Below, piece by piece: positions 8,121 to 15,988 of a DNA stretch of 64,000 nucleotides; within the stretch, counting starts at the first letter, position 1; each line of letters starts with the position of its first letter. Under the pieces are notes generated by a model. The model was given only the letters and a program-made list of their open reading frames with translations, ran no database searches and was not told the DNA's origin. Origin of the DNA: Dokdonella_A ginsengisoli (GTDB lineage Bacteria; Pseudomonadota; Gammaproteobacteria; Xanthomonadales; Rhodanobacteraceae); assembly GCF_042652785.1 (NCBI RefSeq), contig NZ_JBHSHD010000010.1, positions 372,001 through 436,000 of the forward strand, written 5' to 3'. The translations under genes and the position numbers were made by a program.

Positions 8121-10751
8121 ATGCGAACGATCTTCTACGGGCTCCTGCTCGGCGGCGCCTTCGTCTCCGCCACGGCCAGCGCCGGCGACGCCGCGACCTG
8201 GGTGCGCGTGGAGGCCACGTCCGCCCGCGTGCAGCAGGTCCTCGGCCGCTCCGCGGCACCGGCGACGGGCGACTACGGTGCGTTCCAGTGGCTGCGCGTC
8301 GACGCGGCCGGGCTGGCGCGCCTGCGCGCCGCGCAGCTGGAGGTCGCTGTCGCCGACGCGCCGTTCGAGCTGGAACTCGGCGGCCTGCGCTTCGATCCGC
8401 TGGCCGCCGCGCCGGCGCTGCCGGCCGGCTGGGACCGCTCCGGCGCCGCGCGCGGCGACGACGCGGACCTGCGCCTGGTCCAGTTCGGCGGACCGGCGCG
8501 CCAGGGCGCGCTCGACGCGCTGCGCTCGGCCGGCGTCGAACCGCTGCAGTACATCCATCCGTTCAGCTACGTCGTGTGGGGCAGCCGCGCTGCGCTGGCG
8601 CGGGCGACGCAACGCAGCGCCGCGCGCTGGAGCGGCGATTTCGCGCCGGCCTATCGCGTGCAGCCGCAGTGGCGCGCGCTGTCCGCCGAGCGCGTCGAGG
8701 CGCGCGCCAGCGTCTACCGCGGCGCCGAAGGCGTGGAGGACGCGCTGCGCGCGGCCGGCGCGTCGATCGGCGAGGTGCGCGCGGTGGACCGGCATTTCAC
8801 CTCGATCCGCTTCAGCGTGGCCGGCGACCGCTTCGCCCGGCTCGCCGCGATCCGCGGTGTCTACAGCCTGCGTCCGCTGCCGACCGACGGCGGCCTGCGC
8901 GGCGAGATGAGCGCGCAGGTCAACGCCGGCAACGTCGACGCCGGCAGTCTCGCCTTTCCGGGATACCTGGGCTATCTGTCCGGCATCGGCCTGGACGGCA
9001 CGGGCGTGGTCGTCGCCGACGTCGACGGCGGCATCTACGACACGCATCCGGACCTGGTGAACCGCATGCTGCCGTGCACCGGCAGCAGCTGCGGCGGATC
9101 GGCCACCGACTCGCACGGCACGCACACCGCCGGCATCATCGCCGCCGACGGCAGCTCCGGCGTGACGACGGCCAACGGCTTCCTGCGCGGCCTGGGCGTG
9201 GCGCCGGGAGCGAACCTGGTCGAGCAGCTCTACGAGCCGACCTTCACCCAGGCCGGCGGCATGTTCGAGCTGATGACGCAGTCGGTGCGCAACCACGCCG
9301 TGATCTCCGGCAACAGCTGGGGGCCGGCCGGATCGCCGCAGGGCTACGACGACGACACGCGCCAGGTCGACGTCGGCGTGCGCGACGCCGATCCGGTCGC
9401 GCGCGGCGACCAGCCGCTGCACTACGTGCTGTCGATCATGAACGGCTACGGCGGCGTCAGCTCGCAGGGCTCGCCGGACGAGGCCAAGAACGTGTTCACC
9501 ATAGGCTCGACCAAGATGCAGAGTTCGCCGACCGTGCAGTACGCGGCGATCGACGATCTCTCGGCCAATTCCGGCCACGGGCCGGCGCGCGACGGTCGCA
9601 GCATCCCGGCCATGGTCGCGCCCGGCTGCGACGTCGACTCGACCATCAGCGCGACCGGCTACGGCCTGGCCTGCGGCACCAGCATGGCCTCGCCACAGGT
9701 CGCCGGCGCTTCCGCGCTGTTCTTCGAGTACTACCGCAGCCGCTTCGGCGCCGATCCGAGTCCGGCCCTGGTCAAGGCCGCGTTCACCGCGGTGGCGAAG
9801 AACCTGACCGGCCGGCGCGACGCCGACAACCAGGTCATGACGCGCCTGTTCGACAACCGCCAGGGCTGGGGCCGCATGCAGATCGATCCGGTGCTGGCGC
9901 CGCAACAGGCGGTGCAGTACGTCGACCAGGCCACGATCTTCGACGACACCGGCGAGCAGTGGACGCATACCTACGAGGCGGACGATCCGAGCCAGCCGAT
10001 GCGCATCATGCTGGCCTGGACCGACGCGCCCGGACACGGCCTCGGCGGCACGACGCCGGCGTGGAACAACGACCTCGACCTGCGCGTGGTCGCCGGCGGC
10101 GACACCTTCCTCGGCAACGCGCTCGACGCCGACGGCTGGTCGGTCGCCGGCGGCAGCGCCGACGGCAAGAACAACACCGAGGCGGTGTTCCTGCAACCGG
10201 CGCAGCACGGCGGTTCGGTGACCGTCGAAGTGCTCGCGGCGAACATCAGTTCCGACGCGCGTCCCAACGACGGCGACGACACCGACCAGGATTTCGCCCT
10301 GGTCTGCTACAACTGCAAGGACACCGCCGCACCCGCCGGCGTGGACGTCGGCGTCGTCGCCAGCACCTCGGCCGAGGCCGAACCCGGCCACGAGCTGCAG
10401 TACGCGGTGGAAGTGGCCAACGCCGGCCCCGGCGACGCCGACGGCGTCACCCTGACGGCGACGTTTCCGCCGTCCGTGTCGCCGAGCGCGCAGGCGCCGT
10501 CGGACTGGGCCTGCACGCCGTCGGGGTCCGTGCTCACCTGCATTCATTCGACGCCGTTCGCCGCCGGCGCCTCGGCGGCGTTCACGATCCTCGCCGCCGT
10601 CGCCGCCGACGCCAGCGGATCGATCGATGCGACGTTCGAGGTCGGCACCACCTCCGACGACACCGACGCCGCCAACGACACGGTCGCCCTGTCCACGCCG
10701 GTGATCGACCGCCTGTTCGCCGACGGCTTCGACGGCGCGACCGCACCGTGA
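8121..10751 (+). CDS. Secreted subtilisin-like serine protease (S8) with C-terminal DUF11-like domain and LFxDGFDG tag
   Basis: 876 residues with a signal peptide (about 1-21). A long N-terminal prodomain-like region (22-285) precedes the S8 catalytic domain with D302 in ADVDGG, H332 in SHGTH and S521 in GTSMASP. A jelly-roll-like P-domain region follows (about 600-740), then a DUF11/CARDB-like beta domain (about 745-860, VEVANAGPGDADGVTLTATFPP). The protein ends in RLFADGFDGATAP; the LFxDGFDG motif recurs in two other secreted proteins here. The stop overlaps the folP GTG by 3 nt, an odd coupling of an exported protease to a folate gene. The substrate is unknown. Confidence 0.92.
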   Translation: MRTIFYGLLLGGAFVSATASAGDAATWVRVEATSARVQQVLGRSAAPATGDYGAFQWLRVDAAGLARLRAAQLEVAVADAPFELELGGLRFDPLAAAPALPAGWDRSGAARGDDADLRLVQFGGPARQGALDALRSAGVEPLQYIHPFSYVVWGSRAALARATQRSAARWSGDFAPAYRVQPQWRALSAERVEARASVYRGAEGVEDALRAAGASIGEVRAVDRHFTSIRFSVAGDRFARLAAIRGVYSLRPLPTDGGLRGEMSAQVNAGNVDAGSLAFPGYLGYLSGIGLDGTGVVVADVDGGIYDTHPDLVNRMLPCTGSSCGGSATDSHGTHTAGIIAADGSSGVTTANGFLRGLGVAPGANLVEQLYEPTFTQAGGMFELMTQSVRNHAVISGNSWGPAGSPQGYDDDTRQVDVGVRDADPVARGDQPLHYVLSIMNGYGGVSSQGSPDEAKNVFTIGSTKMQSSPTVQYAAIDDLSANSGHGPARDGRSIPAMVAPGCDVDSTISATGYGLACGTSMASPQVAGASALFFEYYRSRFGADPSPALVKAAFTAVAKNLTGRRDADNQVMTRLFDNRQGWGRMQIDPVLAPQQAVQYVDQATIFDDTGEQWTHTYEADDPSQPMRIMLAWTDAPGHGLGGTTPAWNNDLDLRVVAGGDTFLGNALDADGWSVAGGSADGKNNTEAVFLQPAQHGGSVTVEVLAANISSDARPNDGDDTDQDFALVCYNCKDTAAPAGVDVGVVASTSAEAEPGHELQYAVEVANAGPGDADGVTLTATFPPSVSPSAQAPSDWACTPSGSVLTCIHSTPFAAGASAAFTILAAVAADASGSIDATFEVGTTSDDTDAANDTVALSTPVIDRLFADGFDGATAP

Positions 10752-11638
10752 TCTTCACCACGCTCGACTGCAACGGCCGTCCGCTCGCACTGGACCGGCC
10801 GCGCGTGTGCGGCATCGTCAACGTCACCCCCGATTCGTTCTCCGACGGCGGGCGCTTTCTCGATCCGCAGGCGGCGGCCGAGCACGGCCTGCGCCTCGTC
10901 GCCGAAGGTGCGGACCTGCTCGACGTCGGCGGCGAGTCGACGCGGCCGGGTGCGGCCGAGGTGTCCGCCGCGGACGAGATCGCGCGCGTGGTGCCGGTGA
11001 TCGAGGCGCTGGTGCGACAGACCCGCGTGCCGGTCTCGATCGACACCGGCAAGCCCGAGGTCATGCGCGCCGCGGTCGCCGCGGGCGCCGGGCTGATCAA
11101 CGACGTGCGCGCGCTGCGCGGCGAGGGTGCGCTCGACGCGGCGGCCGGGCTGGGCGTGCCGGTCTGCCTCATGCACATGCAGGGCGAGCCGCGCACGATG
11201 CAGGAGGATCCGCGCTACGACGACGTCGTCGGCGAAGTGCACCGCTTCCTCGCCGAGCGCCTGTTCGCCTGCCAGATGGCCGGCATCGACAAGAAGAAGA
11301 TCCTCGTCGATCCGGGCTTCGGCTTCGGCAAGACGCTCGAACACAATCTCGCGCTGCTGCGCGCGCTGGCGCGCTTCCCCGAACTCGCGCCCGTCATGGT
11401 CGGGCTGTCGCGCAAGTCGACGATCGCGGCGCTGACCGGCCGCGAGGCGCCGGCCGAGCGCGCGGCCGGCTCCGCCGCCGCGGCCCTGATCGCCGTGCAG
11501 CGCGGCGCGGCGATCGTGCGCGTGCACGACGTCGCCTTCACGCGCGATGCGCTCGCCGTCTGGCAGGCGGTCGCGCAGGGCGACGTCGCGGCCAAGCCGG
11601 CGCCGGCGAAGAAGGTCTCGCTCTGGGACGACGATTAG
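10748..11638 (+). CDS. folP: Dihydropteroate synthase FolP
   Basis: Condenses 6-hydroxymethyl-dihydropterin pyrophosphate with p-aminobenzoate to dihydropteroate in folate synthesis; the sulfonamide target. 296 residues (E. coli 282). Family motifs in order: GIVNVTPDSFSDGG, DVGGESTRPGA, SIDTGK, INDV, LMHMQG, DPGFGFGKT and VGLSRKST. The start is GTG, overlapping the subtilase stop codon (GTGA). In many gammaproteobacteria folP follows ftsH and precedes glmM; here it has been separated from ftsH by about 6.5 kb. A Lys/Pro/Ala-rich tail precedes the stop. Confidence 0.96.
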   Translation: MIFTTLDCNGRPLALDRPRVCGIVNVTPDSFSDGGRFLDPQAAAEHGLRLVAEGADLLDVGGESTRPGAAEVSAADEIARVVPVIEALVRQTRVPVSIDTGKPEVMRAAVAAGAGLINDVRALRGEGALDAAAGLGVPVCLMHMQGEPRTMQEDPRYDDVVGEVHRFLAERLFACQMAGIDKKKILVDPGFGFGKTLEHNLALLRALARFPELAPVMVGLSRKSTIAALTGREAPAERAAGSAAAALIAVQRGAAIVRVHDVAFTRDALAVWQAVAQGDVAAKPAPAKKVSLWDDD

Positions 11639-11659
11639 GCAAACGGCCGTTGCGGCGGC

Positions 11660-12796
11660 TCAGAACGGCCGCTTCAGCTCTGCCGATTCGCGCCGTCCGC
11701 GGAACACCAGCGGAATCGCCGCCGCCTCGTCCGCATGCTGCGCGCGTTCCACCGTCGCCAGCAGGGCCGCGTGGTGGACGGACTTGTCGCAGACCGGATC
11801 GGCGGCGGCCGGATCGGCGGCGAGCATGTAGGCCTGGCAGCGGCAGCCGCCGTAGTCGCGCTCGCGCTCGGGGCAGCTCGCGCACGGCTCCTTCATCCAG
11901 CCGGTGCCGCGGTAGCGGTTGAAGCCTTCCGACCGGTACCAGATGTCGGCCAGGCTCGCCTCGCGCACGTTGGGAAACGCCAGCCCCGGCAGCATGCGCG
12001 CGGTGTGGCAGGGCAGGGCGACGCCGTCCGGTGCGACGGTGAGGAACACGCTGCCCCAGCCGTTCATGCATTTCTTCGGCCGCGATTCGTAGTAGTCCGG
12101 CACGACGAAGAACAGCTTCATGCGCCCGTCGAGCCGGGCGCGCCAGGTCTCGACGGCCGCCTCGGCGCGCTCGAGCTGGTCGCGCGTGGGCAGCAGCGCG
12201 TCGCGGTTGACGTGCGCCCAAGAATAGAACTGCACGTTGGCCAGTTCCAGGTAGTCCGCGCCGATTTCGACCGCGAGCTCGACGATGCGCTCGACGTGAT
12301 CGATGTTGAGGCGATGGATCACGCAGTTCATGACCATCTCGTAGTCGTAGGCCTTGATCAGCGCGGCGGCCTTGCGCTTGAGGTCGAAGGTGCGCGTGGA
12401 GGAGAGGAAGTCGTTGACCTCGCGCGTGGAGTCCTGGAAGGACAGCTGGATGTGATCCAGGCCGGCGCGCTTGAGCGCGGCGATGCGCGCCTCGGACAGG
12501 CCGATGCCGGACGTGATCAGGTTGGTGTAGTAGCCCAGGCGATGCGCCTGCGAGACCAGGATTTCCAGATCCTTGCGCTGCAGCGGCTCGCCGCCGGAAA
12601 AGCCGCACTGCACCGCGCCGAGCGCGCGGCCCTCGTTCAGTACGCGCAGCCAGTCCTCGGTGGACAGCTCGTCCTCGTGCGCGGCGAAGTCGACCGGGTT
12701 GTAGCAGAACGCGCAGTGCAGCGGGCAGGCGTAGGTCAGCTCGGCGAGCAGCCACAGCGGCGGGCCCGGCGTCGGCGCGGTCGCGGCGGTGCTCAT
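11660..12796 (-). CDS. pqqE: PQQ biosynthesis radical-SAM enzyme PqqE
   Basis: Forms the first C-C bond of PQQ by linking the Glu and Tyr side chains of the PqqA peptide, working with the chaperone PqqD. 378 residues. The radical-SAM cysteines are C24, C28 and C31 (CPLHCAFC), followed by GGEPLQRKD. The C-terminal SPASM domain has auxiliary-cluster cysteines in KKCMNGWGS, ALPCHTA and CASCPERERDYGGCRCQAY. The start ATG overlaps the pqqD stop by 4 nt. It is the last gene of the pqq operon and converges on folP with only 21 nt between stops. Confidence 0.97.
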   Translation of the reverse strand: MSTAATAPTPGPPLWLLAELTYACPLHCAFCYNPVDFAAHEDELSTEDWLRVLNEGRALGAVQCGFSGGEPLQRKDLEILVSQAHRLGYYTNLITSGIGLSEARIAALKRAGLDHIQLSFQDSTREVNDFLSSTRTFDLKRKAAALIKAYDYEMVMNCVIHRLNIDHVERIVELAVEIGADYLELANVQFYSWAHVNRDALLPTRDQLERAEAAVETWRARLDGRMKLFFVVPDYYESRPKKCMNGWGSVFLTVAPDGVALPCHTARMLPGLAFPNVREASLADIWYRSEGFNRYRGTGWMKEPCASCPERERDYGGCRCQAYMLAADPAAADPVCDKSVHHAALLATVERAQHADEAAAIPLVFRGRRESAELKRPF

Positions 12797-13086
12797 GCGA
12801 GTTCGATCCAGCGCTGCGCGCGTGCGAGGTCGAGAAAGGCGATCACGTCGGCGGCGAGCCCGTCGCGCTCGAAGCGTCGTTCCAGGTCGGCGACGATCGC
12901 CCGCAACGGCCTGGCGCCGTCGCAGCGCGAGAGGATCTCGCCGGCGCTGCCGTTGAGCTTGACCATGCCTTCGGGATACAGCAGTACCCAGGCGTCCTGC
13001 GCGGCCTCCCACTGCAGGCGGAAGCCGCGGCCGATGCGCGGCACGCTGTGCGCATCGATCGCCGGCATCATCGCATCGGCGCTCAT
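12793..13086 (-). CDS. pqqD: PqqA peptide chaperone PqqD
   Basis: 97-residue RiPP recognition element protein that binds PqqA and presents it to PqqE. Recognisable features are RIGRGFRLQWEAAQDAWVLLYPEGMVKLNGSAGEIL and the C-terminal helices VIAFLDLARAQRWIEL. The start ATG overlaps the pqqC stop and its own stop overlaps the pqqE start, so the three genes are translationally coupled. Length agrees with stand-alone PqqD proteins (about 90-95 residues). Confidence 0.95.
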   Translation of the reverse strand: MSADAMMPAIDAHSVPRIGRGFRLQWEAAQDAWVLLYPEGMVKLNGSAGEILSRCDGARPLRAIVADLERRFERDGLAADVIAFLDLARAQRWIELA

Positions 13087-13787
13087 GCGACCTCCGCCAG
13101 GCCGTATTTCAGGGCCATCGCGTCGTTCATCGACCACAGCACGTCGAGCTTGAACTGCAGCACCTCCAGCGCTCGCCGCTGCAGCGCCGGCGTGTCGAAA
13201 TGGGCTAGCGTGAGCTGCAGGCCGTGCTCGACGTCGCGGCGCGCCTGCGACAGGCGGTTGCGGAAGTAGGCCAGCCCTTCGCTCTCGATCCACGGGTAGT
13301 GCTCCGGCCAGCCGGCCAGGCGTTCGCGGTGGATCTTCGGCGCGAACAGCTCGGTCAGCGAGGAGCACACCGCTTCCTGCCACGGCGCGCGCCGCGCGAA
13401 GTTCACGTAGGCGTCGACGGCGAAGCGCACGCCCGGCGCGACGTGGCGCAGGTCCTCGATCTCCTCGCGGCCCAGTCCGGTCGCCAGTCCCAGCCGCAGC
13501 CAGGCCTCGATGCCGCCGGCATCGTCGCCGTGGCCGTCGTGGTCGAGGATGCGCTGCGCCCACTCGCGGCGTACGGCGCGATCCGGGCAGTTCGACAGGA
13601 TCGCGGCGTCCTTCAGCGGTATGGCGATCTGGTAGTAGTAGCGGTTGGCGACCCAGCCGCGCACCTGCTCGCGCGTCGCGTGCCCTTCGTTGAGCAGGCG
13701 GTTGAACGGATGATGGATGTGGTACGCGGCGCCTTTCTCGCGCAGCCGCGCCTCGAAGTCGTCGCGGTTCCAGGCGGTGGTCGTCAC
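13083..13787 (-). CDS. pqqC: Pyrroloquinoline-quinone synthase PqqC
   Basis: Cofactor-less oxidase catalysing the final ring closure and eight-electron oxidation to PQQ. 234 residues, slightly shorter than the 251-residue Klebsiella enzyme. Motifs include YHIHHPFN, ANRYYYQIAIPLKDAAILSNC, the DHDGH region, and SSLTELFAPKIHRERLAGWPEHYPWI. The start is GTG overlapping the pqqB stop codon (GTGA). The family match spans the whole protein. Confidence 0.96.
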   Translation of the reverse strand: MTTTAWNRDDFEARLREKGAAYHIHHPFNRLLNEGHATREQVRGWVANRYYYQIAIPLKDAAILSNCPDRAVRREWAQRILDHDGHGDDAGGIEAWLRLGLATGLGREEIEDLRHVAPGVRFAVDAYVNFARRAPWQEAVCSSLTELFAPKIHRERLAGWPEHYPWIESEGLAYFRNRLSQARRDVEHGLQLTLAHFDTPALQRRALEVLQFKLDVLWSMNDAMALKYGLAEVA

Positions 13788-14695
13788 AGTCGCAAGTCCA
13801 TGCCGTCGTGGGCGAGTTCGATGCCGGCGGCGCGCAGCTGCGCGTGTTCCGCGCCGTCCTCGTCGAGCACCGGGTTGGTGTTGTTGATGTGGATGAGGAT
13901 CCGGCGCGTCGACGCCGGCAGGGCCGACAGGCGTTCGAGCATGCCGCCTGCGCCGGCGATGGCGCGATGGCCCATGTCGCGCGCGCGCTTCTTCGACAGG
14001 CCCAGCGCGATCATCTCGTCGTCGGTCCAGCAGGTGCCGTCGACCATCACGCAGTCGGCGCGGCGCATCGCCTCGTCGATCGGCGCGCCGATCTCGCCCA
14101 GTCCCGGCGCGTAGAACAGCCGCTTGCCGGCGCTCTCGACGAGCAGGCCGATGGTGTCGCCCGGAACGGGCCGGTCGCGATGCGGCGAGTACGGCGGCGC
14201 ATTGCTGGTGACGGGCAGGGCGGCGAAACGCAGTCCCGGCAGCGAAGGAATCTCGAACGCGGTGCCGTCGGCCTCGATCGGCCGCCAGTAGACGCCGCAG
14301 TAGTGCCGCAGCAGGCCGAACAGCGGATTGCCGTGCTCGAGGTCTTCGCGCACGGCCTGCGTGCACCAGATCTCCAGCGGCCGGCGGTGCTCGCGCAGCA
14401 TCGCAAGACCGGTCACGTGGTCGACCTGGGCGTCCATCAGCACGATCGCGGCAATTGCCGTGTCGCGGATCGCGCGCGCGGGCTGCAGCTCGGGAAAGGC
14501 GCGCAGCTGCGCGGGAAGGTCGGGCGAGGCGTTGCACAGCAGCCAGTTCGTCTCGTCGCCGCTGATCGCGATGGACGACTGCGTACGCGGCTGCGCGCGC
14601 ACGCGGCCGCGGCGCACACCGTCGCACAGCCGGCAGTTGCAGTTCCATTGCGGAAAGCCGCCGCCGGCGGCGGAACCCAGGACACGGATGCGCAT
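13784..14695 (-). CDS. pqqB: PQQ biosynthesis protein PqqB
   Basis: 303-residue metallo-beta-lactamase-fold protein of the PQQ pathway, reported to hydroxylate the tyrosine of the peptide intermediate. Family landmarks: MRIRVLGSAAGGGFPQWNCNC at the N-terminus, DAQVDHVTGL, GVYWRPIEADGTAF, DGTCWTDDE and RRILIHINNTNPVLDE. The start ATG was chosen to match the conserved N-terminus. It follows pqqA by 47 nt containing a hairpin, and its stop overlaps the pqqC start. Confidence 0.96.
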   Translation of the reverse strand: MRIRVLGSAAGGGFPQWNCNCRLCDGVRRGRVRAQPRTQSSIAISGDETNWLLCNASPDLPAQLRAFPELQPARAIRDTAIAAIVLMDAQVDHVTGLAMLREHRRPLEIWCTQAVREDLEHGNPLFGLLRHYCGVYWRPIEADGTAFEIPSLPGLRFAALPVTSNAPPYSPHRDRPVPGDTIGLLVESAGKRLFYAPGLGEIGAPIDEAMRRADCVMVDGTCWTDDEMIALGLSKKRARDMGHRAIAGAGGMLERLSALPASTRRILIHINNTNPVLDEDGAEHAQLRAAGIELAHDGMDLRL

Positions 14696-14708
14696 GCGCG
14701 GAGGACGA

Positions 14709-14728
14709 ACGCCGGCTCGCGCCGGCGT
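14709..14728. other. Hairpin between pqqA and pqqB
   Basis: Perfect 8-bp stem ACGCCGGC / GCCGGCGT with a 4-nt loop TCGC, inside the 47-nt gap between the pqqA stop and the pqqB start. PQQ needs many PqqA peptides per enzyme, and an abundant short pqqA transcript is known from Methylorubrum extorquens. A hairpin here could set that ratio by partial termination or 3'-end protection (inference). Confidence 0.5.
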
Positions 14729-14742
14729 CCGCCGATCGGTGC

Positions 14743-14817
14743 TCAGCGAGTCGAGATGTACATCGTCACTTCGAAGCCGAAGCGCATGTCGATCGCCGCA
14801 GGGGTTTCCCACTTCAT
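14743..14817 (-). CDS. pqqA: PQQ precursor peptide PqqA
   Basis: A 24-residue ribosomal peptide that supplies the atoms of PQQ. It begins MKWETPAAIDMRFGFEVTMY and ends ISTR. The conserved cross-link motif ExxxY is present as E16-V-T-M-Y20, the residues joined by PqqE. A good ribosome binding site (AGGAGT) lies about 8 nt upstream of the ATG. It is the first gene of the pqq operon. A 187-nt region separates it from the divergent hydrolase gene and should hold the operon promoter. Confidence 0.96.
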   Translation of the reverse strand: MKWETPAAIDMRFGFEVTMYISTR

Positions 14818-14991
14818 AGTCCGACTCCTGGTTGCGGTCCGCGGTCATGGCCCCGCGAATCGACGAACGATGCCGGCGTGAACCGGTCGCCATGTGCGTC
14901 CGAGTCTGCGGCCATCGGCGGCGTGCCGCCTCGCCATCGCCGTGATTGGCGGCTAGCGATTTTCTGGAGCCGCGGGCGCGGGGCGATGCGG

Positions 14992-14997
14992 TAGGAT
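14992..14997 (+). promoter_or_regulatory. Candidate -10 element for a leaderless hydrolase transcript
   Basis: TAGGAT ends 7 nt before the ATG of the iminopeptidase-like gene, the spacing expected if transcription starts at the start codon. No Shine-Dalgarno sequence lies between. The -35 region is poor. The assignment rests on position and a 4-of-6 match only. Confidence 0.35.
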
Positions 14998-15004
14998 CGA
15001 GCCG

Positions 15005-15988
15005 ATGTCGACCGTCGCGATGCCCGATCCGCCTGCGCCCGCCGCCGTCTCCGGCTGGCTCGAGGTCGGCCACGGCCATCGCCTGTGGTACGCGCAGAGC
15101 GGCGCCGCCGACGGCCTGCCGGTGGTGTCGCTGCACGGCGGGCCCGGTTCGGCCAGCACGCCGCGCCAGCGCGAGATCTTCGACGCCGCGCGCTGGCGCA
15201 TCGTGCAGTTCGACCAGCGCGGCTGCGGCCGCAGCACGCCGCTGGGCGAAACCGCGCACAACCACACCGACGCATTGATCCAGGACATCGAATCGCTGCG
15301 CGCACACCTGGGCATCGAGCGCTGGCTGGTCAACGGCGGCTCGTGGGGCTCGGCGCTCGCGCTGGCGTACGCGGCGCGCCATCCCGCGCGCGTGTGCGGG
15401 ATGCTGCTGCGCGGCGTGTTCCTGGCCGGCCGTGCGGACCTGGACTGGTTCTTCCACGGCGTGGCCGCCTGCGCGCCGCAGGCGAACGCGGACTTCCTCG
15501 CCGCGATCCCGCGACGCTGGCAGCGCAGCGTGCCGGCCTGGCTCGACCGCTGCTTTTCCGGCGGCGACGCGGACCGGCAGCTGCAGGTGGCGACGGCGTG
15601 GCAGCGCTACGAGACGCGCCTGGATCATCCGGCCGCGACGCTGCCGGCTGTCGTCGGCGAGGAGGCACGGGCGCGGCTGATCGCGAAGTACCGCGTGCAG
15701 GCGCACTACCTCGCACGGCGCTGCTTCCTCGGCGAGGCCGCGGTGATGCGCGCGGCCGCCGCGCTGCGCGGCGTACCGGTGGCCCTGGTGCACGGCACGC
15801 GCGATCTGGTGTGTCGGCCGCACAACGCCTGGCGCGTGCAGCGCGCGATCGGTGGAAGCCGCCTGGCCTGGGCCGATCCGGCCGCGCACGATCCCTTCCA
15901 TCCGGCCGCGTTCCGCCTGCTGCGCGCGGCCACCGACGCGTTCGCGGACACGCGCGATTTCTCCACCTGGCCGGTGGTGCCGGCATGA
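15005..15988 (+). CDS. Proline iminopeptidase-like alpha/beta hydrolase (S33)
   Basis: 327 residues. Family S33 markers are HGGPGS (oxyanion loop), DQRGCGRSTP, the nucleophile elbow GGSWGS with S113, and the acid/histidine region ALVHGTRD...DPFHP. Enzymes of this group release N-terminal proline or act on small peptides. It diverges from pqqABCDE and is the first gene of a hydrolase, histidine kinase, response regulator run, overlapping the kinase start by 4 nt. Peptidases commonly accompany pqq genes, so a role in trimming the modified PqqA peptide is possible but unproven. No dedicated pqqF is in the locus. Confidence 0.85.
   Translation: MSTVAMPDPPAPAAVSGWLEVGHGHRLWYAQSGAADGLPVVSLHGGPGSASTPRQREIFDAARWRIVQFDQRGCGRSTPLGETAHNHTDALIQDIESLRAHLGIERWLVNGGSWGSALALAYAARHPARVCGMLLRGVFLAGRADLDWFFHGVAACAPQANADFLAAIPRRWQRSVPAWLDRCFSGGDADRQLQVATAWQRYETRLDHPAATLPAVVGEEARARLIAKYRVQAHYLARRCFLGEAAVMRAAAALRGVPVALVHGTRDLVCRPHNAWRVQRAIGGSRLAWADPAAHDPFHPAAFRLLRAATDAFADTRDFSTWPVVPA

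Noticed and set aside
11639..11659. Bidirectional terminator between folP and pqqE
   Set aside because: Only a 10-bp self-palindrome AACGGCCGTT with no loop or T-tract is present; not enough to call.
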